A DNA stretch of 60,829 nucleotides from Novosphingobium naphthalenivorans NBRC 102051 (GCF_001590985.1 NZ_BCTX01000027.1:1-60829), one strand, 5' to 3'; positions 50,511-59,651 are shown, numbered from the stretch's first letter. Numbers and translations are program-made. Notes: generated from the sequence alone by a model not told the origin.

Positions 50511-51332
50511 TCAGTCCTTGAGCGCGTTCGCCACGATCTTGTGCAGGCGCGAGTGCAGCGCGTCGTTGCCGGCGAGCACTTCCTTGTCGCAATAGGGCTG
50601 CGAGCGGCCTTTCCAGTCGGACACGAAGCCGCCGGCCTCACGCACCAGCAGGCAGCCGGCAGCCGTATCCCAGGGCTTGAGGTCGGCTTCCCAGAAGCCC
50701 TCGTAGCGGCCTGCCGCAACCCATGCGAGGTCGAGCGCGGCCGAACCGAAGCGGCGGATACCCGCGACTTGCGGCGCGATCGCGCCGTAAATCTTCGCCC
50801 ACTGCCCCACATCGCCGTGGCCCTGGAAGGGAATGCCGGTGGCGATCAGGCTCTCGTCGAGATGGCGGCGCGAAGAGACACGCAGGCGCCGGTCGTGCAG
50901 CCAGGCGCCGCGCGACTTCTCGGCCCAGAAGCTCTCGTCCGTGATCGGCTGGTAGATCAGTCCAGCGGTGATCTCGCCCCAGCCCTTCCCGTCGAGGCGC
51001 GGCTCCTGCACCGCGATCGAGATCGCGAAATGCGGGAGGCCGTGCAGGAAGTTGGTCGTGCCGTCGAGCGGATCGACAATGAAGCGCGGCTTGGCCGGGT
51101 CGCCCTCGATCTCGCCCGCTTCCTCGAACAGGAAGCCCCAGTCCGGACGCGCAGCGCGCAGTTCGTCCCAGATCGTCCGCTCCGAGGCCTCGTCGGCTTT
51201 CGAGACGAAATCCGAGGGCCCCTTGCGGCTTACCTGCAAGTGCTCGATTTCGCCGAAGTCGCGGCGCAGACGGCCACCCGCCTTGCGGGCAGCCTTTTCC
51301 ATGACGCGAATGAGACCGGAAATTGCGGCCAT
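50511..51332 (-). CDS. Inositol monophosphatase family protein
   Basis: This is a 273-residue enzyme of the FIG/inositol monophosphatase superfamily. Metal and active-site motifs are present: FEEAGEIEGD (first Glu metal ligand), IVDPLDGTTNFLHG (DPLDGTTN, the central motif) and WEADLKPWDTAAGCLLVREAGG (the WDxAAG motif). It hydrolyses phosphate monoesters such as inositol-1-phosphate; E. coli SuhB is the same family. The upstream neighbours are an exported protein and efp, as in related genomes. Not assigned to a specific substrate. Confidence 0.93.
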   Translation of the reverse strand: MAAISGLIRVMEKAARKAGGRLRRDFGEIEHLQVSRKGPSDFVSKADEASERTIWDELRAARPDWGFLFEEAGEIEGDPAKPRFIVDPLDGTTNFLHGLPHFAISIAVQEPRLDGKGWGEITAGLIYQPITDESFWAEKSRGAWLHDRRLRVSSRRHLDESLIATGIPFQGHGDVGQWAKIYGAIAPQVAGIRRFGSAALDLAWVAAGRYEGFWEADLKPWDTAAGCLLVREAGGFVSDWKGRSQPYCDKEVLAGNDALHSRLHKIVANALKD

Positions 51333-51375
51333 GACCTGTTCTCTACTCCTGCTGCCGGACCGGGTCCGGTCTGAC

Positions 51376-51759
51376 TTAGCGGCCCTTGGCCGCGTTGTTC
51401 GCGGCCGCTGCCTGCGGATTGTACCCGCAAATGCGGACCATGACTCCCAGCAGCTCGCTGGGGTTGTCCTTGTGGATCTTGCCGGGGTTCTCGGCGATCA
51501 CCTTTTCCATCGAATCGGTGATCTGGCCGAGCGAATTGTTGTAAAGGCAGCCCACCAGAGCGCCCTTCACCGGCTGTTCGACTTTATCGGACTGAAGGCC
51601 GCTGATGATGACCTTCAGGTAAAGCATCGCATCCTGAACTTCGACCTTGCTGGCCGGGGCCTTGGCAGGCGCCTTGGCCGGCGTGGCCGCCATCGCGCCG
51701 GTTCCGGCCAGAGCCGCAGCCAGCGCCGCCGAAGTCATGATCTTTGCAATAGTCCGCAT
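51376..51759 (-). CDS. Exported protein co-transcribed with efp
   Basis: This is a 127-residue protein with a signal peptide (IMTSAALAAALAGTGAMA) and an Ala/Pro/Lys linker. A helical mature domain holds two Cys (GALVGCLYNNSLG; VMVRICGYNP). Its ATG overlaps the last base of the efp stop, and it is followed by the phosphatase gene. Function unknown. Confidence 0.75.
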   Translation of the reverse strand: MRTIAKIMTSAALAAALAGTGAMAATPAKAPAKAPASKVEVQDAMLYLKVIISGLQSDKVEQPVKGALVGCLYNNSLGQITDSMEKVIAENPGKIHKDNPSELLGVMVRICGYNPQAAAANNAAKGR

Positions 51760-52322
51760 CAGTCAGCCTTTCGAATATATGCCTTCTCGTACACGTCGAC
51801 CACGATGCGGGTGCCGCTTTCGATATGCGGCGGCACCATGACTCGCACACCGTTGTCGAGTACGGCGGGCTTGTAGCTGGACGAAGCTGTCTGTCCCTTG
51901 ACTACGGCATCGGCCTCCACGATCGTCGCTTCGACCTGTTCGGGCAGCTGGACCGAAATCGGGCGTTCTTCCCACAGTTCGAGCAGGACCTGCATACCGT
52001 CCTGCAGGAAGGCCACTGCATCGCCGAGCAGGTCGGCGGGAAGCTGGATCTGGTCGTACGTCTCGATGTCCATGAACACCAGCTGGTCGCCCTCGACATA
52101 GAGGAACTGGAAGTCCTTGGTGTCGAGACGGACCTTCTCGACCGTGTCGGCGCTGCGGAAACGCACGTTGGTCTTGCGGCCATCGATCAGGTTCTTCATC
52201 TCGACCTGCATGAAGGCGCCGCCCTTGCCGGGCTGGGTATGCTGCGTCTTCGCAACCTTCCAGATGCCTTTTTCGTATTCGAGAATGTTGCCGGGACGAA
52301 TGTCGACGCCGCTGATCTTCAT
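51759..52322 (-). CDS. efp: Translation elongation factor P
   Basis: This is a 187-residue protein of exact family length with the KOW-like N-domain ([18 protein letters not shown]), the loop QPGKGGAF with Lys33 at the tip (the residue that is beta-lysylated or otherwise modified in many bacteria) and two OB-fold domains ending in [19 protein letters not shown] rescues ribosomes stalled on polyproline stretches by entering between the P and E sites. Confidence 0.97.
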   Translation of the reverse strand: MKISGVDIRPGNILEYEKGIWKVAKTQHTQPGKGGAFMQVEMKNLIDGRKTNVRFRSADTVEKVRLDTKDFQFLYVEGDQLVFMDIETYDQIQLPADLLGDAVAFLQDGMQVLLELWEERPISVQLPEQVEATIVEADAVVKGQTASSSYKPAVLDNGVRVMVPPHIESGTRIVVDVYEKAYIRKAD

Positions 52323-52459
52323 GGTTGTGGCCTTCGATGGGAAAGAGCTTGCAGGTTAGAGCCAGCTCCCACATGCCGGGAACTGCCCTGGAAAGCCTGC
52401 GCCCTTAGACGAGGCGGGCGGGCATGGCAATTGCTTCGCGCCAGTGCTAGCTGAGCGCC

Positions 52460-52876
52460 ATGAACCGCGCACCGAAGTCCGACACCGGGTCCCGTTCCGC
52501 CCTGCTTGCCGTGCTGCTTGCCGCCGCAGGCGTTCCGGCCGTCACCGCCTGTGCCGCCGGCACGCCCCCGCCGCCTGTGCCCGGCGGCCGGATCGGCACG
52601 CTCGCGCTGGGCAACTACACATGCGAACTGCCCGGCGATGCCGGTGGCCCCACCGGCACGCCGATGCCCGGATACGACTTCCGAATCGTCAATGCCTCCA
52701 GCTACAAGGCGGGCGGCATTCGCGGCAGCTATCTCTATACCGGCGATCGCGTTGTCATGACCGGCGGCAAGCTCAAGGGGCTTACGCTCCACCGGATCTC
52801 CACCGGCTTCCTGCGCCAGATCACCGAAGACGGCAGCGACGGCCCGATGCGCTGCGTGCGGACCTCGCGCTACTGA
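52460..52876 (+). CDS. Putative exported/lipoprotein-like protein
   Basis: This is a 138-residue protein with an N-terminal export signal (SALLAVLLAAAGVPAVTAC), where the Cys in VTACAAG could be a lipobox. The mature part has a beta-rich domain (TLALGNYTCELPGDAGGP; YLYTGDRVVMTGGKLKGLTL) and a Cys near each end that may form a disulfide. Divergent from efp. No family with known function recognised. Confidence 0.65.
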   Translation: MNRAPKSDTGSRSALLAVLLAAAGVPAVTACAAGTPPPPVPGGRIGTLALGNYTCELPGDAGGPTGTPMPGYDFRIVNASSYKAGGIRGSYLYTGDRVVMTGGKLKGLTLHRISTGFLRQITEDGSDGPMRCVRTSRY

Positions 52877-52890
52877 GCCGGGAAACCCGG

Positions 52891-53214
52891 TCAGGCCTGG
52901 ACCTGATCCCCGTCCCAGAAGATCACGCCGCCCGCCTGCCACGGCCACGCCAGCACATCGCCGTTCGCTTGGGTGAGCCGAATCGTGCCTGTCGCATCGT
53001 GCGGCGCGGATCGTGCCTGCGTTCCGGGACGCAAGGCGCATAGTGCCGCCAGCGCTTCCTCTGACAGGACCTGACCGGGCACGGCGAGGACCCCATGTTC
53101 GCGCAGCAGTTCGCCGAAATGGTAGGCCAGCGAAGGCGCCAACGGCCGGGACAGATCGTGCGACACTTCCACCCCGAAAGGTTCGAGCCGCCTGAACCGC
53201 AGCGTCACCGCCAT
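52891..53214 (-). CDS. Short protein resembling the N-terminal part of TauD-type dioxygenases
   Basis: This is a 107-residue protein. Residues 1-65 (FGVEVSHDLSRPLAPSLAYH; ELLREHGVLAVPGQVLSEE) read like the first third of TauD/TfdA 2-oxoglutarate dioxygenases. The metal-binding HxD...H part is absent, so it cannot be an active dioxygenase. It begins 4 bases after the MoaD-like gene and is the last gene of the molybdenum-hydroxylase operon. Either a remnant or a repurposed domain. Confidence 0.6.
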   Translation of the reverse strand: MAVTLRFRRLEPFGVEVSHDLSRPLAPSLAYHFGELLREHGVLAVPGQVLSEEALAALCALRPGTQARSAPHDATGTIRLTQANGDVLAWPWQAGGVIFWDGDQVQA

Positions 53215-53218
53215 CGTC

Positions 53219-53458
53219 TCAGCCTCCGCCCACGCGCGGCAGCACGATCACTTCGGCCGCCTCCGCGAGCGGGCGGGTCCAGTCGGTTTCCAGCACGCCA
53301 TCGACGGCGAAATGCACGCGCGGCTGGGCAATCGCGGCGAAGCCGGGGGCCAGCGCGTCCAGCTTGCCCACCAGATCGAACAAGTTGCGGGGCGCCAGGT
53401 CCAGCCGGCCGGTGCCGAAGAACTCCTTGTCGAACGGCGCCATCACCACGATGCGCAC
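53219..53458 (-). CDS. MoaD/ThiS-like sulfur-carrier protein
   Basis: This is a 79-residue protein ending in VLPRVGGG, the C-terminal Gly-Gly that is adenylated and thiocarboxylated in MoaD/ThiS carriers. The beta-grasp outline (RIVVMAPFDKEFFG; VHFAVDGVLETDWTRPL; EVIVLP) fits. It follows the molybdopterin-binding subunit by 6 bases, so it may deliver sulfur for molybdopterin or for the sulfurated Mo centre of this hydroxylase. The three final Gly are one more than in standard MoaD. Confidence 0.78.
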   Translation of the reverse strand: MRIVVMAPFDKEFFGTGRLDLAPRNLFDLVGKLDALAPGFAAIAQPRVHFAVDGVLETDWTRPLAEAAEVIVLPRVGGG

Positions 53459-53464
53459 CGCGCC

Positions 53465-55735
53465 TCACCCTTGCGGGTGAAGCGCGGCATAGACCCGGTC
53501 AGGCGCCATCGGCAGGTCCTTGAGCCGGGCTCCTGTCGCCGCGTGGATGGCATTGGCGACAGCGGCAAGCGGGGGCACGATCGGCACTTCGCCCACGCCC
53601 TTCACCCCGTAAGGATGTGCCGGGTTGGGCACTTCGACCATGACCGCCTCGATCATCGGCAGGTCCGAGGCCACCGGCATCCGGTAGTCGAGGAAACCCG
53701 CGTTATCGAGCTTGCCGTTCTCGCCGTAGATATAGGCCTCGTTGAGCGCCCAGCCGATGCCCTGCGCCGCGCCGCCCTGGATCTGGCCTTCGACGTAGTC
53801 CGGGTGGATCGCCGTGCCGACATCCTGAACGGCGGTATAGCGCACGATCCTGACATGGCCGGTCTCGGGATCGACTTCGGTATCGCAGATGTGGACGCCA
53901 AAACCGGGCAGCCACCCTTGCGCGCTCAGCGCCGCGACGGCCGCGATCGGGCCGCCCGAATGGAACGAGCGTCCGGCAATCGCTGCGGCGGACAGGGTCT
54001 GTCCCTGCGCCTCGCCCGCAAGGCACGCGACGGCGCCCGAACGCCACTCGACCTGATCCGCAGGCACGCCCCACATCCGCGCCGCGCGCTCGCACAGGAG
54101 GCGCTTCACCTCTTCGGCGGCCTGAACGGTCGCCATGCCGGTCGCGAAGGTCGTGCGGCTGCCGCCCGTTACCATCGAGACGCCGATGGACGCGGTATCG
54201 GCCACCACGGCGCGCACCTGCTCATAAGGCACGTCGAGCACTTCGGCCGCCATGATCGCCATCGAGGCCCGGCTGCCGCCGATATCGGGGCTGCCGGTGG
54301 CCACGGTGATCGTCCCGTCCTCGGCCACGCTGACATTGACCGTCGAGGGGCCGCCATAGTTGCCCCAGTATCCACCCGCGACGCCCCGGCCCTGATGAGC
54401 GCCGAGCGGCGCTGACCAGTGCGGATGGGCCTTGGCCGCTTCGAGGCATTCGACATAGCCGATCCGGCCCCAGGGCAGCCCCGAAGTCTGCGGATCGCCC
54501 TCGGCCGCTGCGTTCTTCAGGCGCAAGTCCAGCGGGTCGATGCCGAGCTTGCCGGCCAGTTCGTCCATCGCACTTTCGACCGCGAAGTTCACCTGCGGCG
54601 CGCCCGGCGCGCGATAGGCCTTGGCGGCAGGCCGGTTGCACAGCACTTCGGTGCCGACAACGCGCGTATTGGCGATGCGGTAATGCCCGATCGCGCTCGA
54701 CACTCCGGCGCCTGCATCGTTCGCGGTAAAAGCGCCCGAGTGGTAGAGGAACTGGACATCGGCGGCGACCAGCGCGCCATCGGCATCGGCGCCCAGCCGC
54801 ACATCGATCACCGCGCCCGGCGCCGGGCCGGTCGCCCGGAACACCTCTTCGCGGGTCATCGCCAGACGCACCGGACGGCCCGATTTCTTCGAGAGCACCA
54901 TCGCCACCGGTTCGAGGTAGATCGTGGTCTTGCCGCCAAACCCGCCGCCGATTTCGAGCGGCGTCACGCGAATGTCCGCCTGCGGGATCGCCAGCACCGA
55001 GGCCGTCAGCGAGCGCACCGCGAAGTGGCCCTGGCTCGACGTCCAGATCTGCGCCTGCCCGTCCCCGTTCCACGAGGCGACGCAGGCGTGCGGCTCGATA
55101 TAGCCCTGGTGCACCGGCTCCAGCGTATAGCGCCCGCTGACCGTGGCCGCCGCCGAGGCCAGCGCACCCTCGACATCGCCCTTGCCCATCTCGACGCGCA
55201 TCGCGGCATTGGATGGCTTGTCCGGCTTCGGATCGACGCCCTTGGTAAAGACCGTGTCGTGCAGGACCGGCGCGCCTTCGGCCAGCGCCTCCTCCAGCCC
55301 GAGCACGAACGGCAGTTCCTCGTACTCGACCGCGATCAGGCCCAGCGCCTCGCGGGCGATCTCGGGGCTGGTCGCGGCAACGGCGGCCACCGCGTGCCCT
55401 TCATAGAGCGCTTTGCCGAGCGCGAGGCAGTTGTGCGAGATGTCGACGATGTCGGATGCGCCCTCGCCCACGTGCATCACCAGCGATTCCAGCGTCGGCA
55501 GGTCCTTGCCCGTCGCCACTGCCTTCACGCCGGGCAGCGCCTCGGCCTTCTTCGTGTCGATCGACAGGATGCGCGCGTGCGGGTGCGGACTGCGCAGGAT
55601 CGCACCCCACAGCATCCCCGGCGCCTTGAAGTCCGGGCTGTAGAGCGCCTTGCCGGTGACTTTGTCCACACCGTCCGGACGGATCGGGCGGGTGCCGATG
55701 TGACGGAACTGCTTCATCTGTTCGGGCGCGTTCAT
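53465..55735 (-). CDS. Molybdenum hydroxylase large subunit (CoxL/XdhB-like)
   Basis: This is a 756-residue molybdopterin-binding subunit of the xanthine dehydrogenase family. GGGFGGKTTIYLEP and AYRAPGAPQVNF (cofactor and substrate contacts) are in order, and GVKGVGE near the end carries the catalytic Glu. The loop AYRAPGAPQ differs from the CO-dehydrogenase active-site loop, so an aromatic or N-heterocyclic substrate is more likely than CO. Its ATG overlaps the stop of the 2Fe-2S subunit. Cytoplasmic; electrons pass to the 2Fe-2S and FAD subunits encoded just upstream. Confidence 0.93.
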   Translation of the reverse strand: MNAPEQMKQFRHIGTRPIRPDGVDKVTGKALYSPDFKAPGMLWGAILRSPHPHARILSIDTKKAEALPGVKAVATGKDLPTLESLVMHVGEGASDIVDISHNCLALGKALYEGHAVAAVAATSPEIAREALGLIAVEYEELPFVLGLEEALAEGAPVLHDTVFTKGVDPKPDKPSNAAMRVEMGKGDVEGALASAAATVSGRYTLEPVHQGYIEPHACVASWNGDGQAQIWTSSQGHFAVRSLTASVLAIPQADIRVTPLEIGGGFGGKTTIYLEPVAMVLSKKSGRPVRLAMTREEVFRATGPAPGAVIDVRLGADADGALVAADVQFLYHSGAFTANDAGAGVSSAIGHYRIANTRVVGTEVLCNRPAAKAYRAPGAPQVNFAVESAMDELAGKLGIDPLDLRLKNAAAEGDPQTSGLPWGRIGYVECLEAAKAHPHWSAPLGAHQGRGVAGGYWGNYGGPSTVNVSVAEDGTITVATGSPDIGGSRASMAIMAAEVLDVPYEQVRAVVADTASIGVSMVTGGSRTTFATGMATVQAAEEVKRLLCERAARMWGVPADQVEWRSGAVACLAGEAQGQTLSAAAIAGRSFHSGGPIAAVAALSAQGWLPGFGVHICDTEVDPETGHVRIVRYTAVQDVGTAIHPDYVEGQIQGGAAQGIGWALNEAYIYGENGKLDNAGFLDYRMPVASDLPMIEAVMVEVPNPAHPYGVKGVGEVPIVPPLAAVANAIHAATGARLKDLPMAPDRVYAALHPQG

Positions 55736-56220
55736 GCGGGCGTCCTTTCCTGGCGAAGATCAGCGGCGGCGGCCATCACTGCGCGCACGATCTTGTCGTA
55801 GCCGGTGCAGCGGCACAGGTTGCCCGCGAGCCAATAACGGACTTCGGCCTCGGTCGGGTTCGGATTGCGGTCGAGCAGCGCCTTGGCCGCGACGATGAAG
55901 CCCGGCGTGCAGAAGCCGCACTGCAAGGCGGCATGTTCGAGGAACTTCTGCTGCACCGGATGCAGCACCGAACCTTCCGCGACCCCCTCGATCGTGGCGA
56001 CCGTGCGCCCCTCGGCCTCTGGCGCGAGCACGAGGCAGGAGCAGACCATCTCGCCGTCGAGCATGATCGTGCAGGCCCCGCAGTCGCCCGAGCCGCAGCC
56101 TTCCTTGGAGCCGGTCAGCCCCATGGTATCGCGCAGGACATCGAGCAGCGACGACGTGGACTCGCACAGGAACTCGGCATGATCGCCGTTGACGGTGGTG
56201 GAAACGCGAATCTTGCTCAT
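55732..56220 (-). CDS. Molybdenum hydroxylase 2Fe-2S subunit
   Basis: This is a 162-residue protein with two 2Fe-2S clusters. The plant-type motif is [11 protein letters not shown] with the fourth Cys in EMVCSC. The second-domain motifs are [10 protein letters not shown] and NLCRCTGYD. Exact family length. Overlaps both neighbours by 4 bases, so the order FAD / FeS / Mo subunit is translated as one unit. Confidence 0.96.
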   Translation of the reverse strand: MSKIRVSTTVNGDHAEFLCESTSSLLDVLRDTMGLTGSKEGCGSGDCGACTIMLDGEMVCSCLVLAPEAEGRTVATIEGVAEGSVLHPVQQKFLEHAALQCGFCTPGFIVAAKALLDRNPNPTEAEVRYWLAGNLCRCTGYDKIVRAVMAAAADLRQERTPA

Positions 56221-57086
56221 GCCTTAGCTCCGGCGCGGCTGGCGGCGATCAGGGCGGCGCGGCGGGCGAGTACGCCTGCCATGGCCTTGCGGTAGGACAC
56301 GGTCCCGCGCTTGTCGTCTATGGGATGGCTGGCGGCCTGCACCGCCTGCGAAAGGGCGGCGAGCGCATCGTCGCCGAGCTTGGTGCCGACGAGCGCGGCG
56401 CCCGCTTCTTCGACCAGCACGACCGTCGGGCCGACAGCCCCCAGCGCGACGCGCGCGGCAGTGCAGGTCCCCTCACCGTCGAGCACGAGACTGACGCCCG
56501 CGCCGACAACGGCAATGTCCATCTCGGTGCGCGGGGTCGCGCGCAGATAGGCGTCACCGCCGCCTGCGGGCCTGGGCGGCAATCGGATTTCGACCACGAA
56601 TTCGCCGGGCGCGAGCGAGGTCTTGCCCGGACTGACCGGAATCGCCTCCACCGGCGCCTCGCGCAGGCCCGAGGGGCCCGCGATCACGCAGACAGCGCCG
56701 GCTGCCACCAGCGCAGGCACGCTGTCCGCCGCCGGCGATGCATTGCAGAGGTTGCCCGCCATCGTCGCGCGGTTGCGGACCTGCACCGAGCCGATCAGGT
56801 TCGCTGCCTCGACCACGCCCGGCCAGGCGGCCGCCAGCCCTGCATTGGCCTTGAGCGCGGTGCAAGGCGTCGCCGCGCCGATGGCAAAGGCATCGCCCAC
56901 GCGCCGCACGCCGCTCATCCCCTCGATCCGCTTGAGATCGATCACTGCGCCGGGACTGAGCCGCCCCGAGCGCATCTGCACGATCAGGTCCGTGCCGCCT
57001 CCCAGCGGCCGCGCTGTGGGATCGGCAGAAAGCAAAGCGACTGCATCCTCGACTGTGCCGGGCGCATGATAAACAGTGGATGACAT
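56217..57086 (-). CDS. Molybdenum hydroxylase FAD subunit
   Basis: This is a 289-residue CoxM-type FAD-binding subunit. It has [15 protein letters not shown] (FAD pyrophosphate loop), [24 protein letters not shown] (the GGN/AGNL...SP.D motif) and a C-terminal CO-dehydrogenase flavoprotein domain. First gene of the operon; a palindrome at 57101-57114 lies 15 bases upstream, likely the operator. It accepts electrons from the 2Fe-2S subunit. Confidence 0.95.
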   Translation of the reverse strand: MSSTVYHAPGTVEDAVALLSADPTARPLGGGTDLIVQMRSGRLSPGAVIDLKRIEGMSGVRRVGDAFAIGAATPCTALKANAGLAAAWPGVVEAANLIGSVQVRNRATMAGNLCNASPAADSVPALVAAGAVCVIAGPSGLREAPVEAIPVSPGKTSLAPGEFVVEIRLPPRPAGGGDAYLRATPRTEMDIAVVGAGVSLVLDGEGTCTAARVALGAVGPTVVLVEEAGAALVGTKLGDDALAALSQAVQAASHPIDDKRGTVSYRKAMAGVLARRAALIAASRAGAKA

Positions 57087-57100
57087 GATTTCTCCCCGGA

Positions 57101-57114
57101 ACCGACCGGTCCGT
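57101..57114. promoter_or_regulatory. Palindromic operator candidate upstream of the Mo-hydroxylase operon
   Basis: ACCGACCGGTCCGT contains the perfect palindrome GACCGGTC, with matching outer AC/GT bases, a form typical of TetR-family operators. A related ACCGGACGGTCC lies at 57174-57185. Both are in the 149-base gap before the FAD-subunit gene. No TetR gene is in the window. Confidence 0.5.
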
Positions 57115-57235
57115 CAGAAACCCAGAATCGTCCCTGCGATGCGTTTCGTCAACCGCCCCGGACGGATTTTTCTACCGGACGGTCCAGATTGTCGGCGGCC
57201 GGTTTCCCGGCCGCCTGACGGGCGCCCGCTGTTTC

Positions 57236-58039
57236 TCAGGCTTCCTGCTGTTCGCGCGCTTTCCGGGCGAATTCGTTGATGGACTGGAGCGCTTCGTCGA
57301 AACGCTTGTCCTGCTCGGCAAGGCGCAGAGGTTTGACACGCTCGACCAGAATCTCCTTCGGCGTCGGCACGACGCTGAACAGCGCCATGACTTCGTCGGC
57401 AAAGTCCTCCAGCGGCAGATAGCCCGGCCGGTTTTCCTGCCCCGGCGTCAGCGCCGTCTGCACTCCGGGCGGCGCCAGTTCGATCACTTCGACCTTGCCT
57501 TCAAGCGCATCGCGCAAGGCCACGGTGTAGGCAAGCGCATCGCGCAAGGCCACGGTGTAGGAATGCACGGCCGCCTTGGTCGCGGAATAAGTCGGCGCCG
57601 CCACCAGCGGCACGAAAGCCAGGCCGGACGTCACATTGATAACTGCCGCATCGCCCCGCGCGGCCAGATGATCGATCAGGGCATTGGTCAGCCGGATCGG
57701 CCCGAGCAGGTTGGTTTCGACAGTCGCTTCGGCCTCGGCCAGATCCCGCGCGGTATCCAGCGGTTCGAAATACATCACACCAGCGTTGTTAATCAGCACG
57801 TTCAGCGCGGGAAAGTCCGCCACCAGCCGCGCGGCCGCCGCCGCCAGCCCGGCAGCGTCGCTGACGTCCAGTTCGACGGCGTGCATGTTGGCACGCCCGG
57901 CAATCGCCCGTTCGAGCGCTTCGCGGCGGCGGCCCGCGACGATCACTGTATTGCCCAGGTCGTGGAAACGGTGTGCCAGCGCTTCGCCAATGCCGCTGGC
58001 GCCGCCGGTAATGAGGATGGTGTTTCCGGAGAGTTTCAT
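57236..58039 (-). CDS. SDR-family oxidoreductase with a 10-residue tandem duplication
   Basis: This is a 267-residue short-chain dehydrogenase. TGGASGIG at 11-18 (NAD(P) loop), NNAGV, Ser138 and Tyr151-x-x-x-Lys155 (catalytic) are intact. Residues 161-170 and 171-180 are YTVALRDALA and YTVALRDALE, encoded by a perfect 30-base tandem duplication (57502-57531, 57532-57561), just after the active-site helix. AAGGAG precedes the ATG at 58039. Divergent from the HxlR regulator, which probably controls it. Confidence 0.92.
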   Translation of the reverse strand: MKLSGNTILITGGASGIGEALAHRFHDLGNTVIVAGRRREALERAIAGRANMHAVELDVSDAAGLAAAAARLVADFPALNVLINNAGVMYFEPLDTARDLAEAEATVETNLLGPIRLTNALIDHLAARGDAAVINVTSGLAFVPLVAAPTYSATKAAVHSYTVALRDALAYTVALRDALEGKVEVIELAPPGVQTALTPGQENRPGYLPLEDFADEVMALFSVVPTPKEILVERVKPLRLAEQDKRFDEALQSINEFARKAREQQEA

Positions 58040-58142
58040 GGGGGGCTCCTTTTTTCCGTTGCCGCCCCGATCTAGACCTCCACTTTCACATAGGAAGAAG
58101 GCACCTGAAAGAATTATACTTACCCAAAGGAGAGTATTGCGC

Positions 58143-58547
58143 ATGTCCGCCGATTCCACCGCCCGCCAAAGCGCTCATGCGGCCAGCGAAGGCGAAACGC
58201 CCGATCCGCGGATCGAAGCGCTCGTCACCGACCTGATCGGACGAGTCGCCGACAAGTGGACGATGATCCTGCTCGATCTGCTGGAAGAACGCGGCGAAAT
58301 GCGCTTCACCCAGATCGCGCGGGCCGTTCCCGGCATCAGCCAGAAGATGCTGACGCAGACACTGCGCCGGATGGAGCGCGACGGCATGGTCTGCCGCACC
58401 GTTCATGCCGTGGTCCCACCCCGCGTCGACTACCGCCTCACCGGCCTCGGCCAAAGCCTGGGCGAAGCCTTCTGCGGCGTGTGGCTCTGGGCCGAGCGCA
58501 ACCTCGATCATGTCGAACAGGCGCGCCGTGCTTTCGATGAACGCTAG
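58143..58547 (+). CDS. HxlR-family transcriptional regulator
   Basis: This is a 134-residue winged-helix regulator. IGRVADKWTMILLDLLEERGEMRFTQI (in parts) and ISQKMLTQTLRRMERDGMV are the HxlR signature, followed by the wing RVDYRLTGLGQSL. GGAG lies 11 bases before the ATG. It is divergent from the SDR gene with a 103-base shared promoter region, the usual arrangement of an HxlR regulator and its oxidoreductase target. Likely responds to reactive aldehydes or quinones, by family analogy. Confidence 0.92.
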   Translation: MSADSTARQSAHAASEGETPDPRIEALVTDLIGRVADKWTMILLDLLEERGEMRFTQIARAVPGISQKMLTQTLRRMERDGMVCRTVHAVVPPRVDYRLTGLGQSLGEAFCGVWLWAERNLDHVEQARRAFDER

Positions 58548-58612
58548 CGGCTGCCCCAAAGTCTTGATTTTCCTGATCCGCCCCCGTTAAGACAGGCCAT
58601 CGACTGACGGGC

Positions 58613-58712
58613 AACTAGGGTTCCGGGCGATCTTCGTCGCTGGTCCGAGCGTTGCAGAAACCGCGGGTTTTCCGTGGCAGCACCCAAGGGACAAAAGCCC
58701 AGAGGCGGAGAC
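58613..58712 (+). ncRNA. ykkC-type riboswitch (guanidine-I class likely)
   Basis: Conserved pieces of the ykkC aptamer occur in order and spacing: ACTAGGGTTCCGG (58614-58626), CTGGTCCGAGCG (58640-58651) and GGGACAAAAGCCCAGAG (58688-58704), with a paired stem between. It ends 40 bases before the ATG of an EamA/DMT transporter. The guanidine-I subtype is the usual one ahead of transporters, but ykkC subtypes for ppGpp, PRPP or nucleotides differ by only a few bases, and I have not resolved the subtype. Confidence 0.82.
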
Positions 58713-58752
58713 GTCGAGATCAACCAGCGCTCCGGCGCCAAAGGGGGTCTCC

Positions 58753-59625
58753 ATGACGCTTGCCTCTGTGTTTCTTGTTGTCCTTGCTTCTCTCATGCAC
58801 GCGAGTTGGAACCTGCTCGCCAAGCGGGCCGCCTCGGTCGGTCCGATTTTCGTCTTTGCCCAGAACCTTGCCGCCTGCGTGGTCTATGCACCATGGGTCG
58901 CCTACCTGCTGGCGCGCGGCGCCGTTGCCTGGTCATGGAAAAGCGTGGCCTTTGTCATGCTGAGCGGCTTCATTCACCTCGGCTACAGTCTGTGCCTGCA
59001 GCGCGGCTACCGGGTCGCGGACCTCTCGGTTGTCTATCCGGTCGCGCGCGGCACCGGGCCGATGCTCTCGACCATCGGCGCCGTGGTCCTGCTGGGCGAG
59101 ATCCCTTCGGCCGCGGGCATGGCCGGGCTGGCTCTGGTTGTTGCGGGAATCGTGCTCATCACCACGCAGGGCAACCTTTCGGCCTTCCACCGCCCGGGTG
59201 GACACGCAGGCGTGCGCTGGGGCGCCGCGACCGGAGGGCTGATCGCCTCCTACACCGTTGTCGATGCCTATACGGTGAAAGGACTCGGCATTGCGCCCGT
59301 CGTGCTCGACTGGTTTTCGAACCTGATGCGGTTCTTCATCCTCGCGCCACTGTTCCTGTCCAGCCCGCGCCGCGCGCTCGCGGCGATGCGGGGGCACTGG
59401 TGGACGGCCATTGCCATCGGCGTGCTCTCTTCACTCGCCTATATCCTGGTGCTGGGCGCGCTGAGCCTTGGCGCGCCGCTGACACTGGTCGCGCCCATGC
59501 GCGAGATGTCGATGATGGTGGGCGCGCTGATGGGCATGGTTTTTCTGCGCGAACGCGTCGGCCCCTGGCGCCTGGCCGGCTGCGCTATTCTGGTCGCAGG
59601 CGTCGTACTGCTGTCGCTGGCCTGA
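58753..59625 (+). CDS. EamA/DMT-superfamily transporter
   Basis: This is a 290-residue inner-membrane protein of ten helices in two EamA repeats (HASWNLLAKRAASVG at the start of the first; GGLIASYTVVDAYTVKGLG at the start of the second). PVARGTGPMLS and APMREMSMMVGALMG are the paired conserved helix-4/9 motifs. It follows the ykkC-type riboswitch by 40 bases and is expected to be switched on by its ligand, so the substrate may be guanidine or a related compound, or an amino acid if the subtype is ppGpp. Confidence 0.9.
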   Translation: MTLASVFLVVLASLMHASWNLLAKRAASVGPIFVFAQNLAACVVYAPWVAYLLARGAVAWSWKSVAFVMLSGFIHLGYSLCLQRGYRVADLSVVYPVARGTGPMLSTIGAVVLLGEIPSAAGMAGLALVVAGIVLITTQGNLSAFHRPGGHAGVRWGAATGGLIASYTVVDAYTVKGLGIAPVVLDWFSNLMRFFILAPLFLSSPRRALAAMRGHWWTAIAIGVLSSLAYILVLGALSLGAPLTLVAPMREMSMMVGALMGMVFLRERVGPWRLAGCAILVAGVVLLSLA

Positions 59626-59651
59626 AAGGCGGCCAGCCGCGTTCCCTGCCG

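Noticed and set aside
54419..55801. 460-residue plus-strand frame
   Set aside because: Antisense to the molybdenum hydroxylase large subunit.
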